Part shown: positions 24,224 to 33,108 of the stretch, in pieces
Numbering within the stretch: the stretch's first letter is position 1
How the letters are laid out: each line of letters begins with the position of its first letter
Source of the DNA: UBA10103 sp964437185
GTDB lineage: Bacteria; Patescibacteriota; Minisyncoccia; Phycocordibacterales; UBA2100
Direction of reading: 5' to 3'
DNA length: 49,158 nt
Assembly: GCA_964437185.1 (NCBI GenBank)
Contig: CAYTFU010000008.1
Location: forward strand, 1-49,158
Notes under the pieces: model-generated
What the model was told of the DNA's origin: nothing
The model's database searches: none
The model's input: only the letters and a program-made list of their open reading frames with translations
Translations under genes and position numbers: made by a program

Positions 24224-24469
24224 TTATTCTATCACGCAAAATGTTTTGCGGCTGCGATGGTGACCGACAGTAAGGCGCAATGCCTGAGGGCGGACGCCGA
24301 TCTCGTGAGCCAAGAGTTCACGCACGCGCACATTCGCTGCATTTCGCAGAGCAGGCTCCTTCACTTCCATTTCGTATGCATCGGGGCGCAGGCACACGAC
24401 GCGCTCCTTCTTCGCACCCGCATGCACGTGCACTTTGATGAGTCTGCCCACACGCATACCCACCATCAT
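24224..24469 (-). CDS. DUF167 (YggU-like) protein
   Basis: 81 aa. The family pattern is visible: KVHVHAGAKKERV, YEMEVKEPALRNAANVRVRELLAHEIGV, and LRLTVGHHRSRKTFCV, the conserved G-x-x-S-R-x-K end. Function is unknown in any bacterium. It is followed 6 nt later by the hibernation-factor gene. Confidence 0.8.
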   Translation of the reverse strand: MMVGMRVGRLIKVHVHAGAKKERVVCLRPDAYEMEVKEPALRNAANVRVRELLAHEIGVRPQALRLTVGHHRSRKTFCVIE

Positions 24470-24490
24470 GCAGTGCGGCTCTCATAACGC

Positions 24491-24518
24491 AAACGCCCCC
24501 TCAGAAGAGGGGGCGTTT
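24491..24518 (-). terminator. Strong hairpin after the cold-shock gene
   Basis: AAACGCCCCCTC and GAGGGGGCGTTT form a perfect 12-bp stem with a 4-nt loop, 17 nt after the cold-shock protein stop on the minus strand. The T-run is short (TTTG). Confidence 0.65.
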
Positions 24519-24534
24519 GGAAACCTTGTGCGGT

Positions 24535-24735
24535 TTACGCGCGGCTTACCTTGACCGCATTTGGCCCCTTCGGGCTTTCTGCGACTTCAAAAGTTACCGA
24601 GTCACCTTCGCGAAGTTCGTCAAAACGAATGTCGACGAGCTCGTTGGCGTGGAAAAAGAGATCCTTTTCCTGGCCTTCTCGCTTGATGAACCCGAAACCC
24701 TTGTCGGTGAGACGAGCAATTACTCCTGTTTGCAT
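24535..24735 (-). CDS. Cold-shock-domain RNA-binding protein
   Basis: 66 aa, one CSD: RNP1 KGFGFIKRE and RNP2 DLFFHANEL. Residues 1-12 use TGVIARLTDKG in place of the usual TGxVKWFN. It is an RNA chaperone that melts mRNA structure. Its 5' region has the palindrome GATTTATTAAATC (24748-24760). A hairpin terminator follows. Confidence 0.95.
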   Translation of the reverse strand: MQTGVIARLTDKGFGFIKREGQEKDLFFHANELVDIRFDELREGDSVTFEVAESPKGPNAVKVSRA

Positions 24736-24885
24736 AACGTAGAGTGAGATTTATTAAATCAAGACAGTTATGCTGAGAGTGGAGGTCGATCCCTGCTTCC
24801 CTGGATCAGCGCTGGTTGATGGAGGAATCCTATCATGACCCAAAACCTTGTCAAGGGACTGATACTGTGGCGCATATTACACCAC

Positions 24886-24914
24886 TTGACAGATGGTCTG
24901 ACAAGTGCTATTAT
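24886..24914 (+). promoter_or_regulatory. Canonical sigma70-type promoter
   Basis: TTGACA (24886-24891), 17-nt spacer, TATTAT (24909-24914). Start of transcription is expected near 24921, at the first base of a 6-bp hairpin (GATAGA/TCTATC, loop GTCA, 24921-24936). It is the best -35/-10 match in the window. Confidence 0.8.
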
Positions 24915-24941
24915 GCGCGCGATAGAGTCATCTATCAATTC

Positions 24942-25541
24942 ATGTCAGGTATTACATCTATCGCCCTTATGGGGCTTTTTGCTTGGTCGGGAACGTCTGT
25001 AAGCACAACCACCTGGAACCCCCAGGTCCCTCCGCCTACACCTTTGATGGTACAGGAGCTTACCGGTCCTCTTACCGGTCCCACTTTGTCTGTTCGACTT
25101 ACGGGCTACAATGCCGTCCCGGAGCAAACCGACAGCAACCCCGAAATCACTGCCTCAGGCGCGAGGTCCAACCCCGAAATATCTGCGGCCCGTTCCCGCG
25201 ACCTCGCCTCGGAACTTCCCTTCGGCACCATAATCGCATTTGAGACTGCCGAGAAGAGTAATTCATGTGGGTTCGGCGTCGTAGATCATCTCATCGGATA
25301 CCGAGTAATTATGGACACAATGCATGAGCGGATGGCAAACAAGATAGACATTATGTTTGATACTGAAGACATGGTGCACATCGGCGTAAACGGCGAAGCG
25401 CGACGCCCGACGAATGCTGCGCGAGCGCTCGGGATATGCGACGTCACGATTCGAGTCGTCGGCAAAGTCAATATGTCTGACATCCCCAACTCGCAGACTG
25501 AGCTGGCTCTTTTGGTCAACAAGGCTTTCGCGCTCCGCTAG
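24942..25541 (+). CDS. Secreted 3D-domain protein
   Basis: 199 aa from ATG 24942; the upstream open frame runs through the promoter. N-terminal signal/anchor (MSGITSIALMGLFAWSGTS), Pro/Thr-rich linker, then the 3D domain: LTGYNAVPEQTDSNPEITASGAR, LPFGTII, and the Asp-bearing end VIMDTMHERMANKIDIMF. The fold is shared with MltA/RlpA-like cell-wall enzymes and resuscitation factors. A peptidoglycan role outside the membrane is likely but the catalytic activity is unproven. Confidence 0.85.
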   Translation: MSGITSIALMGLFAWSGTSVSTTTWNPQVPPPTPLMVQELTGPLTGPTLSVRLTGYNAVPEQTDSNPEITASGARSNPEISAARSRDLASELPFGTIIAFETAEKSNSCGFGVVDHLIGYRVIMDTMHERMANKIDIMFDTEDMVHIGVNGEARRPTNAARALGICDVTIRVVGKVNMSDIPNSQTELALLVNKAFALR

Positions 25542-25559
25542 GCACGTCGCCCATTCTTC

Positions 25560-25772
25560 CTACGGCCGATTGTGGCGCATTGTATCGATCGCCCATGTGT
25601 ATTCGATGACCAAAAACGGGATCCACTGCCATTCTCGAATGTATGCGAAATAAATGGTCCCAAGTACGACGCAGAGCGTGTTGATGATGAAGAACCCGAT
25701 ATCAAACATCTCCTCATGTCGAGAGGATGACTCGTTGTTCGTTACGTAGAGCAGCCAACGCTTCAAGTTCAT
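25560..25772 (-). CDS. Small two-helix membrane protein
   Basis: 70 aa. Two hydrophobic segments (IGFFIINTLCVVLGTIYFAYI; WIPFLVIEYTWAIDTM) follow a basic N-terminus. TAGAAT lies 7 nt before the ATG. No family recognised. Convergent with the 3D-domain gene (18-nt gap). Confidence 0.6.
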   Translation of the reverse strand: MNLKRWLLYVTNNESSSRHEEMFDIGFFIINTLCVVLGTIYFAYIREWQWIPFLVIEYTWAIDTMRHNRP

Positions 25773-25789
25773 GGCCTACATTCTATACT

Positions 25790-25972
25790 TCACTCTCCGC
25801 TATGCTTTTCGGCGTCAGTCTCCGGTGGTACACGGGTAATGTGTTGATGCTTCCCATCCGCGCACTCGCACTCCGTAAGTGGCTGGTCAAATTTTGGACA
25901 CGCGATTGCCTGACAGGTGCCAGGCTCCTTTGACTCGCCGTCGCACCCTCCTGTGCAGATGTAGTGCTTCAC
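25790..25972 (-). CDS. Cys-rich small protein, probable metal binder
   Basis: 60 aa starting at GTG 25972, with TATGAT exactly 6 nt before it. Cys residues at positions 6, 10, 20, 25, 35 and 37 plus His at 3, 42 and 44 (CTGGC..., TCQAIACP, TECECADGKHQH) suggest a metal-binding module. Short proteins of this pattern occur widely in Patescibacteria without known function. No signal peptide. Confidence 0.65.
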   Translation of the reverse strand: MKHYICTGGCDGESKEPGTCQAIACPKFDQPLTECECADGKHQHITRVPPETDAEKHSGE

Positions 25973-26002
25973 CCCCGAATCATAACAGGTGGATACCTGG
26001 TG

Positions 26003-26048
26003 AAAAGGTCGTCAACGGCCCCCCTGTGTACTAGATTGTGGACCTTTT
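26003..26048 (-). terminator. Terminator after the 529-aa membrane-protein gene
   Basis: AAAAGGTC (26003-26010) pairs with GACCTTTT (26041-26048), extended by CAA/TTG after a 2-nt mismatch. On the minus strand it lies 26 nt after the stop at 26074 and ends in CTTTTC. On the plus strand the T-run is longer (seven T), so it may work both ways. Confidence 0.55.
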
Positions 26049-26073
26049 TTTGGGGGGCAACGCGATTGTCGCC

Positions 26074-27663
26074 CTATCGCACCTCGGCAGCCTTTTCCCG
26101 TAGATACAGAATGAATTGATTGGAGAAGTTGAGCACTCGCTTAAAGGGAGTCTCAATGACGAAATCCATGATGAACACAAACATATTGACGGTCGAGAAT
26201 TTACGCCCGAGCCACCTACCTGTGCTCACGACGGGGAGCACAAACATGCTGATGATGAGCGATAGATTACTGTTGTACACGACACGCCAACGGCTCGCAT
26301 TGTATCGAATGCGGAACGCAAAGTAGCTCACGAGCACGAAGAATGCGAAGAAGAGGGCCATGCTCACGATGTTGAAGTCGAGCGCCTGCAGAACGGCCAA
26401 AAGGGATCCGAAAATTCCGAGCGTGAGGAGCCCGTAGAGTACGGCAAAGGTCTTTACGAGCCGCTTCTTGCTCCTGATCGTGATCTTCCGTGTATCCGCA
26501 CCGTGCAAAACGCTGTTCATGCCGCGAATGATCGCGTCTGTATTTTCCTTGCCCATTGACCCCGCAAAGTATGTAAGACTGAAGAGAAGCGCGGGATGGA
26601 AGAGAATATTTACAAAAAGCGGAAAATGCACCCCTCCACCGAGGATAAACGCTTCGTACGGCAACTCAATAACGAGTGCAAGTATGAATTTTGTGAACAA
26701 AAGATACCACACTGCGCGAAGGCCACTGGAACGAGTTTTTTTGTTTTCGCGCGCGTACTTTTGGCTCAGAAACGCTCGTGTCTCGCTTTCGAGCCTCTCC
26801 GAGTTCTCAAAGAGCGAGGTCGCTCCGACAGGATCGCGACGCACGAACTCGCGTATGATGCGGAAGTAGACGCTCTCGTTTTTTATCTTCTGAGCGATGT
26901 GCCAATGCGTCGAGTCATCTACCTGCTTGCGTATGTAGGCCACAATTGCCGGCATCTGAGGGATGAGCGCCTCCACGCCTTCACCGTCGCCCTTCCACTG
27001 AGGAACATACCAAATCCAAAGCGAGTATCGAAGCGACGCGTCATCCTCTCCCAAAAGTGCGCGGCGACACGCGCACCGCGTTTGAATATCGACGTCGATC
27101 GTCGAGAGGTCCGGCGCAACAATGCGAGGTCGAACAGTCTTGTACAGTGCTTTTGCGGTGGCGTCGTCCCGATCGTATTCTCCTGGTATCAACACCGATT
27201 CGATGTCGCCAGCTACGAAAGAAAGTATTGATCTCTCGAGCGAATTGGAGCCCTTTAAGTGCGGACGAATGCGAAAGAATTTGGCGAGACTCTGATCGAC
27301 GAGTCGCAACGAATCTTGCGTTAAATCTTCAGCCCGTACGTATCCGCCATCCACAATCTCCGCAAGAATGGAGTGGGCATCGATCTTCCTGTTTTCGATC
27401 AATATTCTACGCTTGAGAATTCTCTCGATCGCACTGCGGCGAATCGCGTGCTCCTCCTGGTAATCGACGAGGTATCTAATTTTTTCGTAGAGCGTGGCGG
27501 CAGCGCTCACGACCTTATGCGTTTCAATCGTAATACCCCCCGATTCGGGGACTTCGCGCTCCGCAAGCGCTCGTGCACCCGCGAGGAGATCTTGAATTGG
27601 CTGGGCAAGGGGCGGCATGAGAGAAGTGCCTTTCGGCTCATTACGGGAGTCGTATTGTGACAT
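26074..27663 (-). CDS. Large membrane protein with helical cytoplasmic domain, unknown
   Basis: 529 aa (514 if started at the second Met). Residues 1-310 are soluble and helical. Five or so membrane segments follow (AVWYLLFTKFILALVIELPYEAF; LFVNILFHPALLFSLTYFAG; FAVLYGLLTLGIFGSLLAVLQAL; SMALFFAFFVLVSYFAF; SLIISMFVLPVVST). It ends with FVIMDFVIETPFKR..LNFSNQFILYLREK. No catalytic motif is seen. It is likely a conserved Patescibacteria protein, third in a run of three minus-strand genes. Confidence 0.75.
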   Translation of the reverse strand: MSQYDSRNEPKGTSLMPPLAQPIQDLLAGARALAEREVPESGGITIETHKVVSAAATLYEKIRYLVDYQEEHAIRRSAIERILKRRILIENRKIDAHSILAEIVDGGYVRAEDLTQDSLRLVDQSLAKFFRIRPHLKGSNSLERSILSFVAGDIESVLIPGEYDRDDATAKALYKTVRPRIVAPDLSTIDVDIQTRCACRRALLGEDDASLRYSLWIWYVPQWKGDGEGVEALIPQMPAIVAYIRKQVDDSTHWHIAQKIKNESVYFRIIREFVRRDPVGATSLFENSERLESETRAFLSQKYARENKKTRSSGLRAVWYLLFTKFILALVIELPYEAFILGGGVHFPLFVNILFHPALLFSLTYFAGSMGKENTDAIIRGMNSVLHGADTRKITIRSKKRLVKTFAVLYGLLTLGIFGSLLAVLQALDFNIVSMALFFAFFVLVSYFAFRIRYNASRWRVVYNSNLSLIISMFVLPVVSTGRWLGRKFSTVNMFVFIMDFVIETPFKRVLNFSNQFILYLREKAAEVR

Positions 27664-27699
27664 ATTTCTGGGACCTGCGCAACCCCATCGATCCCACAG

Positions 27700-28098
27700 C
27701 TACCGAGTTTTTTTCGCCTGCTTGGCTACCCTTTGTGCGCCCGCGACGATGCCAGACTTCACTATGCGAGCCGATTTTGCGATGGATTTCCAATGTTTTT
27801 TGAGATCTCGAGCAAGCGCCTGGACTTCCTTCTTCCCCTCCGGAGAGGTTTTCACGTATGTCTCGGCGACCGAATCAATAATCTCACGATAGATAGGCTC
27901 GCTCACGGCTTTTGCCGCATTAATCTTTTTCACCACATCAGCCTTCATTTTGGCCGCCCAATCTTTGGCGCGCTTCTGGTTGGCCTTCCCCTTCGGACCA
28001 AGAAATGCGTATGCCCCTGCCGCAGCAGCAGCGAGCCCCGCCCCAACTAGTGCCAATGCAACCACATTTGAACCTTTTTTTGATGTTGCCTTTTTCAT
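27700..28098 (-). CDS. Membrane-anchored helical protein (YtxH-like layout)
   Basis: 132 aa. An N-terminal membrane helix (VVALALVGAGLAAAAAGAYAFLGP) is followed by a Lys/Ala-rich helix of about 100 residues (KGKANQKRAKDWAAKMKADVVKKINAAK...). The layout is like YtxH stress proteins, but sequence similarity is only general. 31 nt separate it from the next upstream gene. Confidence 0.6.
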   Translation of the reverse strand: MKKATSKKGSNVVALALVGAGLAAAAAGAYAFLGPKGKANQKRAKDWAAKMKADVVKKINAAKAVSEPIYREIIDSVAETYVKTSPEGKKEVQALARDLKKHWKSIAKSARIVKSGIVAGAQRVAKQAKKTR

Positions 28099-28129
28099 AT
28101 TTAGAAGAACTTATTCATAATGCTATGCG

Positions 28130-28396
28130 CTACACTCTATCACTTTTACTCGCGCGTCGCTTCCGCGCGGGCGGAAAGAACATCCTGAACATCATATTAT
28201 CTTCGAGTCGCTCGCGCAGGTCATTGATAAATTCCTCAGAATCTTTCACACTCCCCTTCAGCATCTCCGTCAGTAGGTAGAGATTTCTTCCTGCTCGAAC
28301 AAGGTAGTAAAGCAGAAACGCAATCAGAACCGTTGTGAGAATTGTCGAGAGGGAGGAAATAAAGAAAAACATGTCTGCCTTGATGAGAGTTTCCAT
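28130..28396 (-). CDS. Small membrane protein with helical tail
   Basis: 88 aa. One or two hydrophobic segments (FFFISSLSTILTTVLIAFLLYYLV), then a charged helix (SVKDSEEFINDLRERLED) and a basic tail (KRRASKSDRV). It probably forms one operon with the two genes after it. TATAAA lies about 6 nt before the ATG. Confidence 0.6.
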   Translation of the reverse strand: METLIKADMFFFISSLSTILTTVLIAFLLYYLVRAGRNLYLLTEMLKGSVKDSEEFINDLRERLEDNMMFRMFFPPARKRRASKSDRV

Positions 28397-28432
28397 ATGA
28401 TATTTATAGCATACTCATCTGCCCCCCACCCG

Positions 28433-29296
28433 CTATACCAAAACGGGGCGACCGTCGAGCGTAATCATGAGGGCGAATAGCAGCAGCACGATGAGTGAGA
28501 CAAAAAACATCGAGCGCGCCCAGCGTTTAGTGTCTTCCACCCAAAACCCCCGAACGCACAGGACGAACCACGCGAGACTGACAGGCATGAGGACGATAAG
28601 GTATGCAAATCCCACGTACCCTTGGAGCGCGAGCGAGCTCGCCGCCCCAATAAAAAGCGCGAGATACACTGTCATGCGAATCTTGGTCGTTCGTATCCCT
28701 TTTTGAAGCGGCAACACGGGTATGCCCGCGGCTGAATATTCCTCCATGCGACGCAGCGCGATTGCAAAGAAGTGAGGCATTTGCCAAAAGCACAAAATAA
28801 AAAAGAGCGTGAGCGCACCAACGTCAAATGTATTGCTCGCGGCGCAGTATCCAACGACAGGCGGCACTGCCCCCGCAATGCTTCCTACCTCGGTGGCATA
28901 CATGGTGTGCCGCTTTGCCCAAAGACTGTATACGATCACATACACCACGAACCCGACGGCGGCGGCGGCAAGCGCGAAGCGATTTGTAAACATCACGAGC
29001 AAGAATATTCCAAGCGCAAGGAGGGCAGCGCCGAATACAAATGCGCCTTGCACGGACACAGATTCGTCGACGAGATGGCGATTCTTGGTCCGATGCATCT
29101 TCGCATCAATGTCTCGATCAATGATGTTGTTGAATACGCAGCCCGACGCCATCACACACACAAGACCTATCAACATGGCAAAAAAAGCGCTGGCCGAAGC
29201 TCCGCTTGCGGCCCCAAGCGCAAATCCTCCCACAGCGACGACGGTGTTTCCGGAGACGATGCCAAGCTTTGTAAGTGCAATGTATTTCTTAATCAC
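28433..29296 (-). CDS. cyoE: Protoheme IX farnesyltransferase (heme O synthase)
   Basis: 287 aa. UbiA-family enzyme that adds farnesyl to heme B to give heme O for CyoB. Eight or nine membrane helices. The Asp-rich motif is NNIIDRDIDAKMHRTKNRHLV, and the second conserved part is RRMEEYSAAGIPVLPLQKG. It is last in the cyo operon, 20 nt after cyoD. Confidence 0.96.
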   Translation of the reverse strand: MIKKYIALTKLGIVSGNTVVAVGGFALGAASGASASAFFAMLIGLVCVMASGCVFNNIIDRDIDAKMHRTKNRHLVDESVSVQGAFVFGAALLALGIFLLVMFTNRFALAAAAVGFVVYVIVYSLWAKRHTMYATEVGSIAGAVPPVVGYCAASNTFDVGALTLFFILCFWQMPHFFAIALRRMEEYSAAGIPVLPLQKGIRTTKIRMTVYLALFIGAASSLALQGYVGFAYLIVLMPVSLAWFVLCVRGFWVEDTKRWARSMFFVSLIVLLLFALMITLDGRPVLV

Positions 29297-29316
29297 GGCG
29301 GTAGTGTTCAGAGTGC

Positions 29317-29691
29317 CTATTGATCGAGCATATAGGCATCCATCATGTCTGGCGGCATCATGTTGTAATCGAGGTTATTCATAATCCACAACGACCCTAC
29401 CACTACCGCGAAAACGAGAAATCCCGCAAACAAAAAGGAAAGCAGCTTCCACTCCGGTCTCGCCTCCTTGTCCATGTGCAGGAAAAAGACGAGCTGAACC
29501 GCAAGCTGCACAAGGGCGAGAAAAATCAGTGCAGCGATAAGCGAGGCCCGGTTCGCGCCAATAATACGCGCATTTCCCGACACGAGAGAGAACGCAATAA
29601 GCGTAAGCATGATCGAGAGCGCGTATCCAAATACGTAGACGTGGATACCCCCCCGCTGCCCCGTCCTATCCGCGTTCGAGTTTGTCTTCAT
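29317..29691 (-). CDS. cyoD: Quinol oxidase subunit IV
   Basis: 124 aa from the ATG overlapping the cyoC stop (ATGA). Three membrane helices; GGIHVYVFGYALSIMLTLIAF and LVQLAVQLVFFLHMD match CyoD, which helps assemble copper site B. A longer open frame upstream is the overlap with cyoC. The C-terminus is extended by a Met-rich tail (MMPPDMMDAYMLDQ). Confidence 0.93.
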   Translation of the reverse strand: MKTNSNADRTGQRGGIHVYVFGYALSIMLTLIAFSLVSGNARIIGANRASLIAALIFLALVQLAVQLVFFLHMDKEARPEWKLLSFLFAGFLVFAVVVGSLWIMNNLDYNMMPPDMMDAYMLDQ

Positions 29692-30266
29692 ACAAAACTC
29701 ATGAGATACACGATGGTAAATATAAAGATCCACACGACGTCCAAAAAGTGCCAGAACAGCGCGAAGCACGTCAGTCGACGCACTGCGCCCGCATTCATTC
29801 CCCATCGATATGTCTGCGCAATGAGCGTACCGAGCCACACAATACCAGCAAAGACGTGGAGTCCGTGGGTGCCGACCAAGGTAAAGAATGCTGAGAGAAA
29901 CGCGCTTCGCTGCCAATCATTTCCCTCAAGCGCAAGCTGGGAAAACTCTTTTAGTTCGAGAAAGAGGAACGCGACGCCGAGGAGAAGCGTCACCGCGCCC
30001 CACAAAAAAGCTCCGTGCGATCCGCGCCTTGCATGGTAGAGCATGAGCCCAGCGGTAAAGCTGCTCGTAAGAAGAATGAGGGTTTCCCATAACACGAACG
30101 AAAGATCAAAAAGCTCGCTGCCTGCAGGACCACCAAACGTGTTGTTGCGCAGCACGGCGAACGTCGCAAAGAGACTCGCAAACAAGAGACAATCACTCAT
30201 CAGGTATATCCAAAATCCCAGATACACTCCGTCTTCGCGCTTTGTGTGGTCCTGCGTATTGTTCAT
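29688..30266 (-). CDS. cyoC: Quinol oxidase subunit III
   Basis: 192 aa, five membrane helices. YLGFWIYLMSDCLLFASLFATFAVL at the N-terminus and LTCFALFWHFLDVVWIFIFTIVYLM at the C-terminus are diagnostic of the COX3/CyoC fold. It overlaps cyoB and cyoD by 4 nt each (ATGA). Confidence 0.95.
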   Translation of the reverse strand: MNNTQDHTKREDGVYLGFWIYLMSDCLLFASLFATFAVLRNNTFGGPAGSELFDLSFVLWETLILLTSSFTAGLMLYHARRGSHGAFLWGAVTLLLGVAFLFLELKEFSQLALEGNDWQRSAFLSAFFTLVGTHGLHVFAGIVWLGTLIAQTYRWGMNAGAVRRLTCFALFWHFLDVVWIFIFTIVYLMSFV

Positions 30267-32227
30267 AGCTGTTTGTGTGCGTGAACGGCTTCAAGGCGCG
30301 CGACTTCCGCAGCGGTCACGCAGTATTCTGTATCACGATTCCACGAGCGCGCGATTATGAATACCGCGACACCCACTATGCCGAGTATAGCGAGCCACGC
30401 GATGTGCCAGATGAGCGCAAAGCCACATACGAGACTCATCAGCGCAATATATATTCCAAGCGGCGAGTTTTTCGGCATCATGAAGTCTTCGTACGGCTGC
30501 GCCTCACGCTCATGCCCGCCATGTTTCCATCCCCAGAGCGGATCGCGACCGTCGACGCGCGGAATAACGGCGAAGTTGTAAAACGGAGCAGGAGAAGGAA
30601 TAGACCATTCGAGCGTGCGCCCAAACCACGGATCGCCGGTCGTATCTCGATTTTTCTTCCGATCCCGAATACTGACGATCATTTGAGCAACTTGAAAGAC
30701 GAGCCCCATAGCGATGATGGCCACGCCGAACGCCGCGACAATAAAGAGCGCTTGCCACCCCGTCTCGGCGCCGTAGTGGCTGAGGCGTCGCGTCGCTCCC
30801 ATAAGCCCAAGAATGTAGAGCGGGGTAAATGCTACGAAGAATCCTACGACCCAGCACCACACCGCATACTTGCCGAGGCGCTCATTCAATTTGAACCCGA
30901 ATATTTTTGGAAACCAGTACGTGATGCCGGCAAAATAGCCGAAGAGTACGCCGCCGATAATCATGTTGTGAAAGTGCGCAACCAAAAAGAGACTGTTGTG
31001 GAGCTGGAAATCGAGAGCGGGAATGGCAAGCAAGACCCCCGTCATTCCGCCGAAGGTAAACGTCGCGACAAAAGCCAAGAACCACATGAGCGGAGACGAA
31101 AACACAACCCGCCCTCGGTACATGGTGAAAATCCAATTGAAGACCTTGACCCCCGTCGGTATCGCTATAACCATCGTCATGATGCCGAAGAAGGCGTTCA
31201 CCTTGGCGCCCGCGCCCATTGTAAAAAAGTGGTGAAGCCAGACAAGAAAGGAGAGGACGGTGATCGACATCGTCGCCCAGACCATGGAGACATACCCGAA
31301 CAACCGCTTCTGGCTGAAATTTGCAACGACCTCAGAAAAGACACCGAACGCGGGAAGTACCAAAATGTACACTTCGGGGTGTCCCCATGTCCAAATGAGA
31401 TTGATGTACATCATCGGATTGCCTCCGAAATCTGAAGTAAAGAAATGCATGCCGAGAAGCCGATCGAGCGAAAGCATGCCGAGCGTCGCGGTAAGGACGG
31501 GAAACGCAGCGATAACGAGCATCATGCTGCCGAGCACCGTCCACACGAAAACCGGCATTCGCATGAGCGTCATCCCTGGCGCGCGCATGGTGAGAATCGT
31601 CGTTGCAAAATTGATTCCCGAAAGGAGACTTCCGACTCCCGATATTTGCAGCACCCATATGTAGTAGTCGATTCCCACACCTGGACTGTACGCAAGACCC
31701 GAGAGCGGCGGATACGCGAGCCACCCTGCTTTTCCGAATTCTCCAAGCACGAGCGAGAGGTTCATCAATACGGCACCCGCGACAAAGAGCCAGAAACTAA
31801 GCGAGTTGAGAAACGGAAACGCAACATCGCGCGAACCGATCTGCAAAGGCACGATAAGGTTGATAAGACCAAACATGATAGGCATGGCGACGAAAAAAAT
31901 CATGATCACGCCGTGCGCGGAAAATATTTGATCAAAGTGGTCGGGGCTAAGGTATCCGTACGAATCGCCGACCGAGACTGCCTGCTGCGCACGCATCATG
32001 ACCGCATCGGCGGTTCCGCGCAGCAACATGACGACAGCGACGATGATATACATGACCCCGATCTTTTTTGGATCGAGCGACGTGAGCCATTCATTCCATA
32101 GCCACGACCACCGTTTATGATACGTAAGAAAAAATACGATGGCCGCTCCTGCGAGCGCCATAAATACGGTAGCGCCAATCACGATCGGGTCGTGCGGGAG
32201 TGCTTCAAACGTGAGTCGGCCAAACAT
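30263..32227 (-). CDS. cyoB: Cytochrome bo3-type quinol oxidase subunit I
   Basis: 654 aa. Catalytic subunit that reduces O2 and pumps protons. Numbering is that of E. coli CyoB minus one. Visible are the quinone site R70, D74, H97 and Q100; heme b ligand H105; D-channel D134; CuB and cross-linked Tyr in WGH283PE285VY287; HH in VWLHHFFTMG; K-channel Lys in TGVKVFNW; and the HNSLFLVAHFH heme/Cu ligands. Nothing needed is missing. The very close match to proteobacterial CyoB suggests transfer, which is inference. Confidence 0.98.
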   Translation of the reverse strand: MFGRLTFEALPHDPIVIGATVFMALAGAAIVFFLTYHKRWSWLWNEWLTSLDPKKIGVMYIIVAVVMLLRGTADAVMMRAQQAVSVGDSYGYLSPDHFDQIFSAHGVIMIFFVAMPIMFGLINLIVPLQIGSRDVAFPFLNSLSFWLFVAGAVLMNLSLVLGEFGKAGWLAYPPLSGLAYSPGVGIDYYIWVLQISGVGSLLSGINFATTILTMRAPGMTLMRMPVFVWTVLGSMMLVIAAFPVLTATLGMLSLDRLLGMHFFTSDFGGNPMMYINLIWTWGHPEVYILVLPAFGVFSEVVANFSQKRLFGYVSMVWATMSITVLSFLVWLHHFFTMGAGAKVNAFFGIMTMVIAIPTGVKVFNWIFTMYRGRVVFSSPLMWFLAFVATFTFGGMTGVLLAIPALDFQLHNSLFLVAHFHNMIIGGVLFGYFAGITYWFPKIFGFKLNERLGKYAVWCWVVGFFVAFTPLYILGLMGATRRLSHYGAETGWQALFIVAAFGVAIIAMGLVFQVAQMIVSIRDRKKNRDTTGDPWFGRTLEWSIPSPAPFYNFAVIPRVDGRDPLWGWKHGGHEREAQPYEDFMMPKNSPLGIYIALMSLVCGFALIWHIAWLAILGIVGVAVFIIARSWNRDTEYCVTAAEVARLEAVHAHKQL

Positions 32228-32230
32228 ATG

Positions 32231-33100
32231 TCAATTATGATACATGTTCTCCGTTTTACCCTCTCCTCGCGGAGGCTTTGTGAATTTGTCGAGCACGTAC
32301 TCAAATAGTCCTGGCTCTGTTCCCGCATAGAAGCGCGCCGGCTCCTCCACACTCGGCTCCATAAGTGATCCGTATGTATCGCGATCGAGCACCGCACTCC
32401 CCGTTTGCACAGACTGAACCCATTGATCAAATTCCTTTTCCGATGACGCGCGCACGGTGAATTTCATTCCCGCAAATCCTGCTCCGCTGAAGTTGGCGGA
32501 TGCTCCCGCGTAATCCCCTGGCTCGTTCGCCTCAATATGAAGTTGGGTCACCATGCCCGCCATCGCATATATTTGACCCGCAAGCTGCGGAATCCAAAAA
32601 GAATTCATGGGCGCATCGGCAGTGATCTCAAATCGGATCGGTCGATCTTCTGGAATTTGAATAAAATTGACGGTCGCAATATTCTGTTCGGGGTATAGAA
32701 AGAGCCACTTCCAATCAAGCGCAATGACGCGTATCACAAGGGTGTTCTTGGGCGAGGCGAGCGGGCGAAATGGGTCAAGCACGTGACTGCTCTGCCAGGT
32801 AATCACGGCAAGAATGCCGATGATGATTGTTGGCACCCCCCACCAAACAAATTCTTCCATCTTATTGTGATCCCAGTTTGGAAGGTACCGCGCCTTGGTA
32901 TTTGACGCTCGATACCTCCACGCGATGACGGCGGTAAGAATGAGTACAGGGATGACGACGGTGAGCATGAGTACCGTCGCAGTGAGCATGATGTCTCGCT
33001 GCTGCAGAGCGATCGTGCCCTTCGGATCAAGCAATACGAGCGTACCAAAGAGTGGCACGCCCTCCACTGCGTCGAAGACTCTCAATGCCATTGCACCCAT
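32231..33100 (-). CDS. cyoA: Quinol oxidase subunit II
   Basis: 289 aa. Two membrane helices, then the cupredoxin domain (DWKWLFLYPEQNIATVNFIQIP, MNSFWIPQLAGQIYAMAGM, ANFSGAGFAGMKF). CuA ligands are absent, as expected for quinol rather than cytochrome c oxidases. The N-terminus (VPLFGTLVLLDPKG) joins where E. coli has a lipoprotein Cys before LLDPKG. No Cys is present, and the frame upstream has no further start before a stop. It starts 8 nt after the prenyl synthase stop. Confidence 0.96.
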   Translation of the reverse strand: MGAMALRVFDAVEGVPLFGTLVLLDPKGTIALQQRDIMLTATVLMLTVVIPVLILTAVIAWRYRASNTKARYLPNWDHNKMEEFVWWGVPTIIIGILAVITWQSSHVLDPFRPLASPKNTLVIRVIALDWKWLFLYPEQNIATVNFIQIPEDRPIRFEITADAPMNSFWIPQLAGQIYAMAGMVTQLHIEANEPGDYAGASANFSGAGFAGMKFTVRASSEKEFDQWVQSVQTGSAVLDRDTYGSLMEPSVEEPARFYAGTEPGLFEYVLDKFTKPPRGEGKTENMYHN

Positions 33101-33108
33101 CGTACCAC

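Noticed and set aside
30275..31435. 386-aa plus-strand open frame opposite cyoB
   Set aside because: Highly charged antisense shadow of the cyoB codons; no plausible domain.
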